Shown here: in pieces, positions 21,865 to 33,167 of the stretch
Layout: every line of letters begins with the position of its first letter
Numbering within the stretch: position 1 is the stretch's first letter
DNA from: Chamaea fasciata
Lineage: Eukaryota > Chordata > Aves > Passeriformes > Sylviidae
Assembly (NCBI GenBank): GCA_029207755.1
Contig: JARCOQ010000002.1
Span: forward strand, 115,330,375 to 115,394,374
DNA: 64,000 nucleotides
Direction: 5' to 3'
The notes under the pieces: model-generated
Databases searched by the model: none
Seen by the model: only the letters and a program-made list of their open reading frames with translations
What the model was told of the DNA's origin: nothing
Program-made: the position numbers and the translations under genes

Positions 21865-22095
21865 CATAAAATACAATAAAATAAAATACAGTAAAATAAA
21901 ATTAAAAAATACAGTAAAATAAAATACAGTAAAATAAAATACAGTAAAATAAAATACAGTAAAATAAAATAAAGTAAAATAAAATAAAGTAAAAAAATAA
22001 AGTAAAATAAAATAGCATAAAATAGAATAGAATAAAATAAAATAGAATAGAATAAAATTAAGTAAAATAAAATAGAATAAAATAAAAAAAATATA
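21865..22095. repeat. AAAATAAAATACAGT array
   Basis: About 230 bases of tandem TAAAATAAAATACAG, grading into TAAAATAAAATAGAATAGAA units. Essentially G/C-free. Confidence 0.95.
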
Positions 22096-23444
22096 AAAGA
22101 ACTTTGGAAGGGTTAAGTTCTCCCTTTTCCTCTCCCTGCCCTATTTCAGGGCACAAACCAACCCCCGTTAAAGCTGGGGAAGGGGGAGAAAGATCCCCCT
22201 GGAAGCAGCTCTGTCGTCTGCCAGATGATTTGTGGCTTCCTCCAGGACTTCTGGGATTGGCCATGGAGAGAGAGACGGGCCCCAGTGACTCACTGGCCTC
22301 ACCGGACAAGAAAACATGGCCCTCCCTCGGGTTTTTTTTTTTCTTTCTTCTCTGGGTAATATTTGTATAAACTTGAGTCAGCTGCCCGAATTGTGCAGCG
22401 ACATTTGCTCTCTGAAAGGCAGCAGTGGAGATGACAGCAGGGGCGGTGCTCGGAGCATCCTGCCAATGGGAAGAGGAGGAATTCTGCAGATTCCCGATGT
22501 CATTCCCAAAATAAATGACTTTTTTCTTTTATTTCATTGAGATCCCAGCCGAAAGTTGGTTTACAACCAAATTAGGTTTAGCAATGAAACTAAGTTTTTT
22601 TAGTGGAGTAAAACTGATTTCAGTCCAAACCGGCAAATTTTCTACCAAGATTTATTCAAAGTGTTGAAATGGGAGAAAGAAAAGGGGCGTGAAAGGACTG
22701 AGTGCGAAGCATGGAGGGATGGAGCGAGGGCAGCTCCGCCTGGGAGAGTTCCCAATCCATCCTCGGTGTGGTCTGGAGGATTCCCCGCTTCCGGGCAGTT
22801 TCGCTTCGTGCAGATCTCGGAGAAAACACTTTCCCTGGTTTCGATCAGTCTGGGAATTTCTGTTTCCAAGCCGCAGTTTTTTTTGGTTTTGAGTTTCTGA
22901 TCTCAGTGAACCCCCAAAGGAGGCCGAGGTGGGCTCGGGGTTTTCGGTTTGGCCTCGCCGATATTCGGCCGTGCGGGATGTTTTCTGTCATCCGCAGCCG
23001 TGATTTTGAAAGCCCAGGAGCTGCATTTTGGGTCGGGTTTTGTCTGCAGGGTTGAAGGGTTTCTGTCTGACGGATCTTTCTGAGAAGAGCGCTGGAAGGA
23101 AACCCGAAAACCGTCAGGTTTTTATGGGATTTGCTATAAACGCTTCAAGCTGCTGCACTGCGGGGCAAGCCCTGCCACCCTCATCAAATCAGAAGCTGCT
23201 CCGAGCCAGCCCTTCCAGAGGCTTCTGGTGGTGTTTAAAAGGGAAAGGAGTGTTTGGGAAATCCCTGGGAGGTTCAGGGCGAAGCACAGCGTGTGTGTGT
23301 GTGTGTCCTTTGTGACAAATGTCTGGGACCTTCAAAGCCCCAGCACCACCCACAGCTCTCAGAAGTTCATTTTTTTTTTTTATTTTTTTAAACGTGGTTT
23401 TGTGGCGTTCACCTGTGCTGGGACAGCCAGAGCTGGGCTCGGGG
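22096..23444. other. Unique sequence, some CpG, no gene seen
   Basis: 22680-23060 has scattered CpGs (CCCCGCTTCCGGGCAGTTTC, CCTCGCCGATATTCGGCCG). A GT run is at 23291-23306. Frames up to 134 codons lack any domain. No gene supported. Confidence 0.5.
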
Positions 23445-23650
23445 ATCCACAGGATCCTGGGATTATCGGGGTGGGGAGAGATCTTAGGGATCATCCGCTC
23501 CCACCAGCAACAGCACCAGCATCATCATCCCAAACCCTGTCCCCGAGGGCCACATCCAGACTCCTCCTGAACACTCCCAGAGAATTCCCAGATCACTCCT
23601 CCCTCCTGTCAGGGAGTTGTGCAGAGCAGTGAGGTCCCTCCTCTTCTCCA
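23445..23650 (-). mobile_element. CR1: CR1 fragment
   Basis: Antisense CR1: CAGGATCCTGGGATTATCGG, CCCAAACCCTGTCCCCGAGG, CATCCAGACTCCTCCTGAAC and GGGAGTTGTGCAGAGCAGTG. Confidence 0.82.
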
Positions 23651-23910
23651 CACTGACCAGCTGATGGACACTTGATCCCTGATTTTATCCGAAGAATTGG
23701 CTCGAGGAAACATTTTCTTTCCCCAAAGGAAGTGGAAGTGCGGCTGCAGGAATGTGTTTAAAGCCTTAAAATCTGCCCTGGCTGTATAAAATCAGCAGTG
23801 GAAGCCTCGGGGTTCGTCTCCTGCCCTCACTCAGCACCACAGCTCATCCTGACATCTGCCAGGGGTGGCTGGATGGGGCTCCCCTCATGCTCAAAAGGAC
23901 AATGAGGGGC
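23651..23910. other. Unique sequence between CR1 copies
   Basis: No gene or repeat supported. Confidence 0.5.
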
Positions 23911-24521
23911 TGGAGAGTGTCCAGAGATGGGAAAGGGGCTGGAAAACACAACCTGGGAGGAGCAGATGGATTGGGGGGGCTGAACCTGGAGCAAAGGAGG
24001 CTCAGGGGGGACCTGGTGGCTCTGCACAAGTCCCTGCCAGGAGGGGCAGGGAAAGGAGGAGAGGAAATGGCCTCAAATTGCACCAGGGGAGGCTCAGGGT
24101 GGAGATGGGGCAAAGAAATTTCCCTGGCACAGTGCTCAGGCCTTGGGATGAGCTGCCCAGGGAGGTTTGGAGTCACTGTGTGTGGGAGTGTTCAGGAGGA
24201 GTCTGGAGGTGGCCCTTGGGGACAGGGGTTGGCTGATGCTGGTGGCACTGGGGTGGCACTGGGTGATCCTCAGGGGCTCTTCCCACCCTGGTGATCCCAC
24301 GGAATCAAAGCAAAAGGCACCTGCACATCCACCAAACCTTCAGGGGGCCACAACTCACAATTCATCTGCTCCCAGACTCGGCACCCTGAGGGCTGTGAGG
24401 AGTCTCCAGGATGGTCCCTCCCATCCAAAGGTCAGGTTCCTACAAAGCCCAAGGGATGAGATGGAGTTCAGGTGAGCTTTGGAGTGACAGTCTGGAGGTG
24501 GCCCTTGGGGACAGGGGTTGG
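23911..24521 (+). mobile_element. CR1: CR1-containing duplicated segment, copy 2
   Basis: Nearly the same sequence as 19384-20003, including the non-CR1 linker (CACCTGCACATCCACCAAAC) and the following CAAGGGATGAG(A/G)TGGAG stretch. It lacks about 14 bases near 23925 that copy 1 has. Confidence 0.9.
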
Positions 24522-24834
24522 GATGATTCTAGAGTGCTCTTCCCACCCTGATAATTCCAGGATCCTGTGAAAGACCAGAGGAGACTCCAGTGCTCATCAC
24601 CCGGAGGGGCCCCCAGATCTGAGAGCTCCACCCGCTTCATGGGAAGGGCTTTGCACTTCAGAATTCAGTTAGCAGATCGTATCAGACTTCTGTAAAACTC
24701 TTCTGGTTTTCAGGAGCTCCATGTAAATGAGCTCTGGGGTTTGTATGAGTCAGAGGGAAGAGAATTCGTATCTGGAAGAAACACTCAGGTTCGGGTTTCA
24801 TTAACAAAATGTTAAATTTAAAGAGGGAGCTTTA
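24522..24834. other. Unique sequence, no gene seen
   Basis: The first 120 bases still resemble a diverged CR1 end (GGGATGATTCTAGAGTGCTC). The rest is single-copy. Confidence 0.5.
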
Positions 24835-25018
24835 GATGAAACATTAGGGAGAAATTCTTAGGATGAAATTCCTAGAGAAGCTGTAGCTGCTCCTGAATCC
24901 CTGGAAATGTCCAAGGGCTTGGAGCAGCCTGGGACAGTGGAAGGTGTCCCTGCCCATGGCGGGGGGTGGCACTGGATGATCTTTAACATCCTTCCAACCC
25001 AAACCTTTCTGAGTCTCT
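24835..25018 (+). mobile_element. CR1: CR1 LINE 3' end
   Basis: GGGAGAAATTCTTAGGATGA, AGAAGCTGTAGCTGCTCCTG, GGAGCAGCCTGGGACAGTGG and CTTCCAACCCAAACCTTTCT. The central GGCCAGGTTGGACA block is deleted. Confidence 0.9.
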
Positions 25019-25542
25019 AATTGTGAATCACTTGCTGCAGTTTGTGGTGGTTTCGTTGCTCCAAACCCTTCGTGAGAAATTCAGTCACAACTTTTTCCAT
25101 CCTTGGGGCCACCTCTGAGAGGAAAGAGACCCCTCAGCCTGCAGAGTTTTCTCTTTATCAGAACCTGTCAAAGTGATCCTGGACGGGGCTGAACGCCCAC
25201 ACGTTTTTTCACACCAAGCTTAAAAAAACTTTGCGCATTGAAACCAAGAGTCAGGTCTCGTGTAGGAACGTGAACTTCTTCTGGCTGTCCCTTGCTGGAG
25301 AAAATGATTTAATTTTCTAAATGAAGCAGGGTTTCGTACGCAGCGTGCCTGGAAACCAGAGGTGAATGACTTGCCAAGGTTAAAAACCAGAGACAGGATA
25401 AATTTTGGGGGGGTTTAAAAGCGATGAATCATTGAGATTTCAGAGTAACAATCAGAACTTTTAACGCCGGCGCGGTTTTCTTTTACTCTGACGGGGATTG
25501 CAACGGAAATTTTGCCATTTTTGTCACCAGTTTTCCAGGGAA
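25019..25542. other. Unique sequence, no gene seen
   Basis: Single-copy sequence with no supported gene. Confidence 0.6.
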
Positions 25543-25698
25543 TGGAAAACTTCCAGCCCCGAGGCTGCCAGAGCTCCAGGAGCCTTTGGACAGCGCTGCC
25601 AGGGATGGCCAGGGGGGATTGTTGGGGGGTCTGGGCAGGGACAGGGGTGGGGCTGGATGATCCATGTGATCCTTCCACTCGGGATATTGGTTCTATAA
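25543..25698 (+). mobile_element. CR1: CR1 fragment, GAGGCTGCCAGAGCTCC type
   Basis: CCCCGAGGCTGCCAGAGCTC, GGACAGCGCTGCCAGGGATG and GGGGCTGGATGATCCATGTG. The same CR1 type lies sense at 37.2 kb and antisense at 40.9-41.07 kb. Confidence 0.85.
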
Positions 25699-26017
25699 AT
25701 CCCATTTGGATTTATAGGAGACATTGACGACACGAGGGTCACATTTGGGGTGAATTTGTGTCATTAAACTGATTTCTGGGCAAGAAGAGATGAATTAGGG
25801 ACACGCTTTTCCTGGGCAGTTAAGGCAACCCAGTGTTTTGTGTACGTGGAACCTGAGCCAAGAGTCAGGGAAACCACTGGAAAGACCTGGCTGGTGGCTT
25901 TGGGCTTTGGGTGAGACCTGGGGTGACTCTTGTGGTGCACGAAAAGGTGTGGCACTGATGGCCCAGGTCAGCAGTCCCTCTTCAAACATCTGCTCTTTGC
26001 TGTGGGGCAGCATCAGG
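25699..26017. other. Unique sequence, no gene seen
   Basis: No repeat or gene supported. Confidence 0.55.
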
Positions 26018-26460
26018 GAATCATGGAATGGTTTGGGTGGGAAAGGGACCTTAAAGCTCATCCCGTTCCACCCCTGCCATGGCAGGGACACCTTCCACTG
26101 TCCCCAGTGTCCAACCTGGCCTCGGGCACTGCCAGGGATCCAGGGGCAGCCACGGCAAATCTGGGAATTCCAGCCCAACCCTCCCAAGAAACAATTCCTG
26201 CCCAAGATCCCATCTAAACTTATCACTTTTCAGTGTGAAGCCATTCCCTGTGTCCTGTCCCTCCGTGCCTTGGGAATTGTCCCTCTCCAGGTTTCCTGGG
26301 GCTCCTTCAGGCCCTGCAAGGCCACCCTGAGCTCAGCCCAAAGCTTCTCCTGTCCAGGCTGAACAATCCCAGCTGTGCCAGCCTTTCCTCCCAGCAGAGC
26401 TGCTCCATCCCTCTGCTCATCCTGGAGCCTCCTCAGGTTTGCTCCAAGAGTTCAGTCCCG
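26018..26460 (-). mobile_element. CR1: CR1 LINE 3' end, recent-looking
   Basis: Well-preserved antisense CR1: GGGAATCATGGAATGGTTTG, GGCACTGCCAGGGATCCAGG, GCCATTCCCTGTGTCCTGTC, GGCCACCCTGAGCTCAGCCC and TGTCCAGGCTGAACAATCCC. It ends in GGAGCCTCCTCAGGTTTGCT. The strong resemblance to 51.2 and 58.8 kb suggests one young subfamily. Confidence 0.95.
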
Positions 26461-26652
26461 GCCCTCCCTGCCCTGTTTTTCCCCGTTCTCAGGATGTGCT
26501 GAACAAAAAACGCCTTTGTGTGAGCCAGAGGTCCCAATTCCAGGGGTCTTTGCTCATTTTTCCAGGTTTATTTGGGCAGCTCCAAGTTTTGGGCACATCC
26601 TTGACCCACGTGGAGAGGGGAAAAGCAGCTCTGGAGGTTTTGGGGTGTTGCT
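26461..26652 (-). repeat. Non-CR1 partner segment of the composite, copy 1
   Basis: Sequence joined to the truncated side of the 26.0-26.46 kb CR1. It matches the reverse complement of 50950-51180 (GTGAGCCAGAGGTCCCAATT with CCAGGGGTCTTTGCTCATTT on this strand). The CR1 junction is the same in both copies. Confidence 0.85.
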
Positions 26653-26880
26653 GCTTTGATCCAGGTGGAGATCAAAAGGCATTTTTTAAACAGAAGCAGT
26701 TGGAGGTTTTCCATCTGTCTCAGCTCCTCGTCAGCCTTTGGGAAAAGACATTCCAGGCAGAGGGATCAGGAGATGCTCCAGAATCCAGTGTCTGAGGGGA
26801 TCAGGTGTGGGACCAGGCTGGACACGAGGTCAACCTCTGAAGCTTCGGGCTTAAAAAAATTCCTACACAGAAGTTTTGTG
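26653..26880. other. Unique sequence
   Basis: No gene or repeat supported. Confidence 0.5.
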
Positions 26881-26978
26881 GGAAAAAAAAAAAAAAAAAA
26901 ACCCCGATGCAGAAAACACCAAAAAAGCCCCCCAAAACAACAGCAACAAAAACACTAAAAAATACCACCAAAAAAACA

Positions 26979-27009
<31 letters not shown>

Positions 27010-27055
27010 CAAAAATAACAAAAAAAACCCCAAAAAACCCCCCAAAAAACCCCAA
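26881..27055. repeat. A-rich AAAAAC/AAAAC array
   Basis: An A run at 26883-26900 followed by imperfect AAAAAC units and AAACCCC-type runs. The complementary strand gives Phe/Val/Leu-rich artefact frames (151 codons, 26801-27256). Confidence 0.92.
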
Positions 27056-28221
27056 ACGTGATTCACCAGAAATTTTGTCGTTAGATTTCAACTCATTTCC
27101 AAGGAAAATCTTTTCCCTGTTCCTTAACCTGTTTTCTGGCTGAAGTCCCTCACTTGTTAAAGTGAAGAACTTGAATATTTTAAAGCACTGCTGGATTTTT
27201 TTGAAAAAATATTTTTTAGGGTTTGGGTTTTTTTTGTTTTTTTTCCTGCAGAACATTTGAGGCCTCTCTTATTTGAAGCTGCAGCTCAAAGGAGAAAGAG
27301 AAATTACATAAATAACCTATAGAAAAAAAAAAAAAAACACAACAAAAAGCCATGAGCTGTCCTATTTTAGGATGTCATTACCTGCAGCAAAGTTTCTTTT
27401 TTTCTTGGGTGAGCAAACAAACTGCCCCGCGACTGAGGTTTGGAGGAAATGCTGCTCTTTGCAACACTTGCCACCGGCCAGTTCACCCAGACGTTTCCAG
27501 CTCGTGGCTTGGGTTGCAAATTTTGCTGCTGGTTTGCATTTCTGCAAACCCAACTGCTTTGAGTTATCATAAAATGGAGGCCAAAAAAATTAAATAAAAT
27601 AACTGCGTGGATTAAAGATTTGCCTGGAAAAAAAAAAACCCCATGTTTTTATATATTAAAAAAATATTTTTAAAATATTAAATATTTAATTTTTTTAAAA
27701 TCAGAATTTAGTGCAGAAAAGAGGGTGAGAAAATCAGGAAAGGGGAAGAAGTTTCTCATTTTGTGTCTGATTTAGGCCTTGAACAGCAAAGCCACTTTCC
27801 CTCTGCTGCCCTCTCTTCCCAGCTGCATTTTCCAGCTGGAATGGGGCATATTCCCTGCCAGGATTTCAGGGAATTTCGTTGGCTGATGGAAATCTGAGGC
27901 CCAGCTGCTGATATTTGAGACGCAGGTGTTTGGAGCTGCCTTTGCCCGTGAGTTTAAATAAAGGAATAGAGAAAGCTCCCCCCTCAGAATAATCCACTGG
28001 CGTTTTTCCAGGGTTTTGGCGGTTTGTTTTTGGTGTTTTTTTTTTGGAAATTCAGTGTTTGAAGTCAATCCCCCATTGTTCACCCTACTGGGTTATTAAA
28101 TTATTGTCCTTTTCTTCGCTGCTGTCTTCCCACTTTGCTTGGGATCGCATGGATGCAGGTGGCCCAAAGAGTTCCTCTCTTTGATCCTGATTCCTGGAGC
28201 TTTTTTAGAAAGTCGGGGAGG
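27056..28221. other. Unique A/T-rich sequence, no gene seen
   Basis: Homopolymer-rich (A run 27324-27337, T run 28036-28046), with A/T-only sequence at 27640-27705. No gene supported. Confidence 0.6.
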
Positions 28222-28450
28222 GATCGTGGAATCATGGATTGGGTTGGGTTGGACAAAAATCATTAATCATTAATTTTAAGGAAAAAACCTTAAAAATCAT
28301 CTCATTTCAACCACTTTCCACTGAGCCTTTTCCACTGTCCCAGGCTGCTCCAAGTCCCATCCAGCCAGGCCTTGGGCACTTCCAGGGATGGGAAATGCAC
28401 AAACTCTTCTGGGATGGAAGGACTGGCCTCTCCCGGAGCTGCTGTGCACT
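28222..28450 (-). mobile_element. CR1: CR1 3' end with a small insertion
   Basis: GTGGAATCATGGATTGGGTT, then about 35 bases of ATTAATCATTAATTTTAAGG not found in other copies, then ACCTTAAAAATCATCTCATT and CCACTGTCCCAGGCTGCTCC. Confidence 0.88.
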
Positions 28451-29006
28451 CCTCCTCTTTAATTTCCGAGTTCCCAGAGAGTCCTGAGTCAGCAAGTGCT
28501 GAATACCCCTCCAAAATCCCTGATTTTATTTTTTTCCCCAAAATCTCGAGTTCAGGACTGCGCATAGATCCCGCTGGATTCAACACAGCTTCCCGTGGGA
28601 TCTTGATTTCCTTTTTCCAGGCTCTCCTGCATGAGCCTGGGCCTGTTAAGTTCTGTAATTCAGCCACACCAACATTAATTTTGGTAACCCAAAACTCGAA
28701 AGTCGGCGTGTGCTGGGCGTGGGAGGGAGAAGACGGTAGGAAAGAAAAAAAAAAAAAAAAAACTACAAAAAGAGAATTATTTCTAAACTGGTTTCTTCGT
28801 TGTTACTTTTATTCTTTTTTTTTCCCTCGAATAGACGTGAAACTCGGGAGGCAGCTTGTGCCAGAGCTCTCTGATGCAAGTTGTGATGTGGTAGATAAAA
28901 AAGGGCAGGACTTCAGGGGAATTGCTGGGCTCGGTCCCTGCCCGGGGCTCTGGGGACATTGCCGGGCCTGGAGCAGAGCCTGGGGCTGCTCTGCCCTCCC
29001 TGCACA
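28451..29006. other. Unique sequence, no gene seen
   Basis: An A run lies at 28746-28761. The 407-codon plus-strand frame (28372-29595) passes from CR1 through this stretch into the minisatellite, so it is not a gene. Confidence 0.55.
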
Positions 29007-29398
29007 GGGGACAGATGTGGGGACAGACGTGGGGACAGACGTGGGGAAAGACAGGGACAGGCATGGGGACAGACAGGGACAGACATGGGGACACTCAGGG
29101 ACAGACAGGGACAGACATGGGGACACTCAGGGACAGACAGGGATACCCAGGGACACCCAGAGACAGACAGGGACCCTCGTGGACACCCAGGGACATCCAA
29201 GGACAGAAAGGGACACCCAGGGACACACAGGGACATCCAGGGACACCCAGGGACAGACAAGGACACCCCGGGACACGCAGAGACAGACAGGGACACCCAA
29301 GGACAGACAAGGACATCCAGGGACACTCAGGGACACCCAGGGACACCCAAAGACACACAGGGACACCCAGGGGACACTCAGGGACACTCAGGGACACC
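29007..29398. repeat. 10-bp GGGACACCCA minisatellite
   Basis: About 39 units of GGGACACCCA with variants GGGACAGACA, GGGACACTCA and GGGACATCCA. The first units are longer (GGGGACAGACGT). All six frames stay open, producing repetitive Asp/Arg/Gln/Gly/His/Thr frames on one strand and Ser/Val/Pro/Cys/Leu frames on the other. Confidence 0.96.
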
Positions 29399-29545
29399 GA
29401 TGTCCCCTCTCCCTGGGGCTCCTCTCCAGGCTGAGCAGCCCCAGCTCCCTCAGCCTCTCCCGGGCACGGAGATGCTCCAGGCCCTTCCTCAGCTCCAGGA
29501 GCTCCTGTCCCTGCTGTGCTGAGGAGCCAGGGACGGACACAGCAG
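29399..29545 (-). mobile_element. CR1: CR1 internal fragment
   Basis: GGGGCTCCTCTCCAGGCTGA then GCAGCCCCAGCTCCCTCAGC and CTCCAGGCCCTTCCTCAGCT are typical of the antisense upstream part of CR1 3' regions. It lies directly against the minisatellite. Confidence 0.8.
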
Positions 29546-30835
29546 CCAGAGGAGCCCCCAGGGCTGGATCACTCCCTGAGCTGGTCTTGTTTTGAGGGAA
29601 ATGTTGGAGAAGCACTTGGGACGGGGATGGATCGATTGCCTCGAACAGCCCAGGCAGTTACTCCATGGATATTAATTTTTCCATGATATTTTTATAGTTA
29701 ATTCCTCCATGGGTATTAATTACTCCATGGATATCAATTCCATGGGATGCAAGCGTTGTTAGCGACCTGTGCAATGTGGAGAAAACCTCTCCTGCTTCTC
29801 TCTTGGGAATTTGTCGTTCTCTTTGTAGCTAAGCCTTGCCGGAGTGAGAAATTCCAAAAAGCTTTCATTGAAAACGTGCAAAGCCACCAAAAGACTTCTC
29901 CTTGGAGGGCGAAATTTCAGGCTGAAGCATCACCTGAATTCAAGACAAGTCCGGTTTGATGCAGTTAAAAAGGCAGGGCAGAGCCAGGGGAGCTGATTTC
30001 CTACGGACTGTAGGACTTTGTGCCTGAGATCTCTGAGATCCCAGAGGGATTTAATCGCACGGAAGGTTTTTATTTTCCTTTCTGGAGGAATCCAAAAGCT
30101 CCCTCGGGCTCCCCTTTAGCTGGGAGGGAGCTCTGCCAGAGCCTCGGCCACGTTTTCATGAAAGCCAGAGGAACTTCAGCCCACTTCTGCTCTATCAACT
30201 TTAGTAAAGTTGGCCCACAAACCGCAGGAGCTGGGGGAGGGCCAGAGAGGGAACGAGGAGAGATCACACAAGCTCTGCCTCCACAAAAGCGGCCCGGGAG
30301 AGGAGTTTGCAGCTCAGTGGCTTCCCAAAGATAGTCGAATCCATCCTGAAATGCTTAAATCCACCTAAAAATAGGATCTTCCTCGTCTTCACGGGTGAAG
30401 AATGATCAGATCATAAGCTCAGCAGTTCTGAGAACTTCGGTTTTACAGCCCTGAGCCCAAACTATCTCCCAGGAGATCTCGTGTTTACCTCAGAGTTCAG
30501 ATCGAATCGGGCTGATGTTTCAATCAGAAATTTCCTGAACGCCACACATAATTTTAGGGGCTCTAACGTTGCGCCTCTCCAGCTGCAATCCAGCTCAAAT
30601 AAAATCCACAAAGAAAAATCCAGGGAGGGGGGAAAAAAAAGGAAAAAAAGAAAAAAAGTGTTCTCCAGTTACTTTGGAGCAGCAGGAGAACTTGAAAATG
30701 CCAAGAGCTGTTTGTGGGTCCTTTCCATCTCAGGATATTCTTGATAGGTTCCCTAAAATCCTGCCAGGCTCCAGCAGAGCAGGAGCTTCTTGCAGCACAT
30801 GGAGAATTCGTTCGTGCATTTAAAATTATTTCTTC
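29546..30835. other. Unique sequence, no gene seen
   Basis: 29660-29745 has four close copies of a CTCCATGG(A/G)TATTAATT-like word. The rest is single-copy with no supported gene. Confidence 0.55.
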
Positions 30836-30953
30836 TTTCTTCTTTTTTTTTTTTTTTTGCAGAAAATTAAAAAGTAAAACTTCTTTTTTTTTTTTTTTAA
30901 ATAATTAATTCCACAGCTGCCTTTTTTTTTTTTTTTTTTTTTTCCCCCCCTCT
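30836..30953. repeat. Poly(T)/poly(C) tracts
   Basis: Three T runs of 12 to 23 bases, the last followed by C7. Confidence 0.95.
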
Positions 30954-31277
30954 GCTTTCTCTGGTGCTGATCTGGGGAAGTTCCAGAAACGTTTGCAGAG
31001 TCCAAAGCCAGCGCTGTCGTTTGGGAAAGGCTCACCTCTGGCCCAGGGAATAACCTTTGCCCGGGGAATTATCCGAGCAGGGGCAGAGCTTGGTTTTGTT
31101 TTTCCTCATGTCTCCCTTCTGGGTGAAAATTCCAGGCTGGTGCTTGGCTTGTTTGCAGGGCGGGTTTCTCTGTGGGACAGCCTTGGAGAGCAGCAGGATG
31201 TGCTCCTCGAGGAGACTCAGCTGCAAAATTTGGGGCAACGGGGGTGGAAATGGAGTCAGGATCCACAAGCTCTGAGG
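30954..31277. other. Unique sequence, no gene seen
   Basis: No repeat or gene supported. Confidence 0.55.
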
Positions 31278-31425
31278 ACAGAATCCCAGAATCCCAAATC
31301 CCTGAGGTTGGAAAAGCCCTCTGAGACCACGGAGTCCCAGCTGTGCCTGATCCCCCCCTTGGCCCCAGCCCAGAGCTCCGAGTGCCACCTCCAGGCCTTG
31401 CCTGGACACCTCCAGTTGCTCCTTT
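31278..31425 (-). mobile_element. CR1: CR1 fragment
   Basis: AATCCCAGAATCCCAAATCC, CTGAGGTTGGAAAAGCCCTC and GGAGTCCCAGCTGTGCCTGA: antisense terminus of the 10.8-kb subfamily. Confidence 0.85.
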
Positions 31426-31493
31426 TGGCGTTTTTTTAGCAGCATTTCCATTAATTCAGCCTTCACGCCAGCAAAGAAATCATGGAAATCTGC

Positions 31494-31655
31494 CTGGAAT
31501 CATGGAATGGGTTGGGTTGGAAGGGACTTTTAAGCCCATTTCATTCCTACCCTCTGGCTCTCACTCTCCCAGGTCGCTCCGAGCTCAAATCCAACCTGGC
31601 CTTGGAGTACTCCAGGGTTGGAGCATCCTCAATCCTTCTGGCCACGCCAGAGATA
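31494..31655 (-). mobile_element. CR1: CR1 LINE 3' end
   Basis: GGAATCATGGAATGGGTTGG, GTTGGAAGGGACTTTTAAGC and CCAACCTGGCCTTGGAGTAC. Antisense terminus, followed by a diverged body. Confidence 0.9.
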
Positions 31656-32532
31656 TTCCTTTGGCATTTCAGCGCAGCACAACCCCTTCCCCAAGGACAA
31701 ATTTGAGGTGGAATCACCAAAAAAAACCAAGGGCAAAACGGGAGCTCAACCTTTTCCCCCCTTCCGCGCAACCCCGCCGCGACTTTTGTTTTTCGTTTCG
31801 CTCAGGAAGGAGCTCGGGGACACACCTTGCGGCCGCTTTTCCTCCAGGGAAAATTAAAAGCTCCAAGGTGGCATAAAACAGCCCCGAAAAACCTCCCGTG
31901 CCTTGAGTCCTGGGCCAGCTGGCGGCCCCCTTTGGGGCATCCTGTTTGCAGGAAAGCGAGCGGCAGTTGCAGGAGGGTTGCGAGAGCGAGCAAACCGCAG
32001 CCCCTGCGTGGGGCTGATAAGGCTCCAACTCTTGCAGCAGTTCCGTCCCCACTCCTCCCCCCTCCCCCGGTGCTTTCCTGTCCTTTTCTCTCTCTCTCTT
32101 TTTTTTCTTTCTTTTTTTTTTTTTTTTTTTCGGTTATTTTGGTTTCTCAGAAGGGTCAGGAGCTCTCCAAACGTGGATTCGCCCCCCGCTCCTGCGGGGC
32201 TGGGCGCTGGGGGAAGGTTGCAAATAAGTGTCCTTAATGTTCCTTTTGGATTTTATCTGGGATGCTCGGTAGTTTCTTCTCTTCCGCTCCCTTCCTCACA
32301 CAGCTGAATTCAAAAATTGGATTTGGAAGCGTGGACCCGCCACAGTTTGGGGGTTTTGGGGAGTTTTTTCCACACGTGTCACCCTGCCGGCCCGTTGTCC
32401 CCAAGCTCTTCCTTAAGCTGAGCCTAACCCATGCTCAGAGCGTTTCTGGAGGAGATCAGGACTGGTCCTGATCACAGGACACAAAGTGAGAAGCATTTCT
32501 GGGCTCAGGGGCCATCAGTGAGGCAAAGATCT
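31656..32532. other. Unique sequence, no gene seen
   Basis: 31750-32020 contains several CpGs and 32100-32130 is T-rich. A 177-codon frame starting in CR1 (31343-31876) has no domain. No gene supported. Confidence 0.5.
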
Positions 32533-33167
32533 CAAAAGAACCTTTCCTCGAGGTCACAGAGGTTCTGTTTTTAAGTAGGAGCAATAAACGCTTGGTTTCA
32601 CAGCTTCGTCCCCCTTCACACTTTCTTCTCCCTGCAGACGTTGATCCTTCTCCGTGGCAGCTGCATCCCAGAATCTCCAGGGTGGGAAAAGAGCTCCAGG
32701 ATCACCCAGTCCCACCCCAAGCCCTGTCCCCAAAGGCCCCATCCAGTTTTCTGTCTCAGTACGATGCAGACTCCGAGATGTCACAACTCAAGTGAAAGGA
32801 TGAAAAAAAACCCCAAACCCAAAAAACAAAAAAAACCACCCGGTAAAAATGCTCAGGGGAGGTTCTGAAAAGAGATTTGAGATATTTTTTTTCACCACAG
32901 GGGCAGTCAGGAAGTGGAATTGGTGCAGTCACTGTCTGTGGGAGTGTTCAGGAGGAGTCTGGATGTGTCTGGCGACAGGGGTTGGGGTGGGACTGGATGA
33001 TCCTGGAGCTCTTTTCCCATCCTGGTGATCCTGGGATGCAGCTGCCACGGAGAAGGATCAACGTCTGCCAGACAGAAGAAGATGTGAAGAAGGTTGAAGC
33101 TGTAAAAACCAAACGTTGTGGCTCCCACTTTAAAACAAAACCTCTGTGGCCTCGAGGAAAGATTTCC
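32533..33167. repeat. Long inverted repeat with CR1 in both arms
   Basis: Left arm about 32533-32755, right arm about 32940-33167, spacer about 185 bases. The central 34 bases (32638-32671 against 33032-33066, including CCGTGGCAGCTGCATCCCAG) are perfectly complementary. Outer parts such as CTTTCCTCGAGG(T/C)CACAGAGG match with scattered differences. Each arm has a CR1 terminus (antisense left, sense right) plus about 100 bases of non-CR1 sequence. Confidence 0.88.

Noticed and set aside
28372..29595. 407-codon plus-strand open frame
   Set aside because: Stitched from CR1, unique sequence, the 10-bp minisatellite and another CR1; no domain and open antisense frames.
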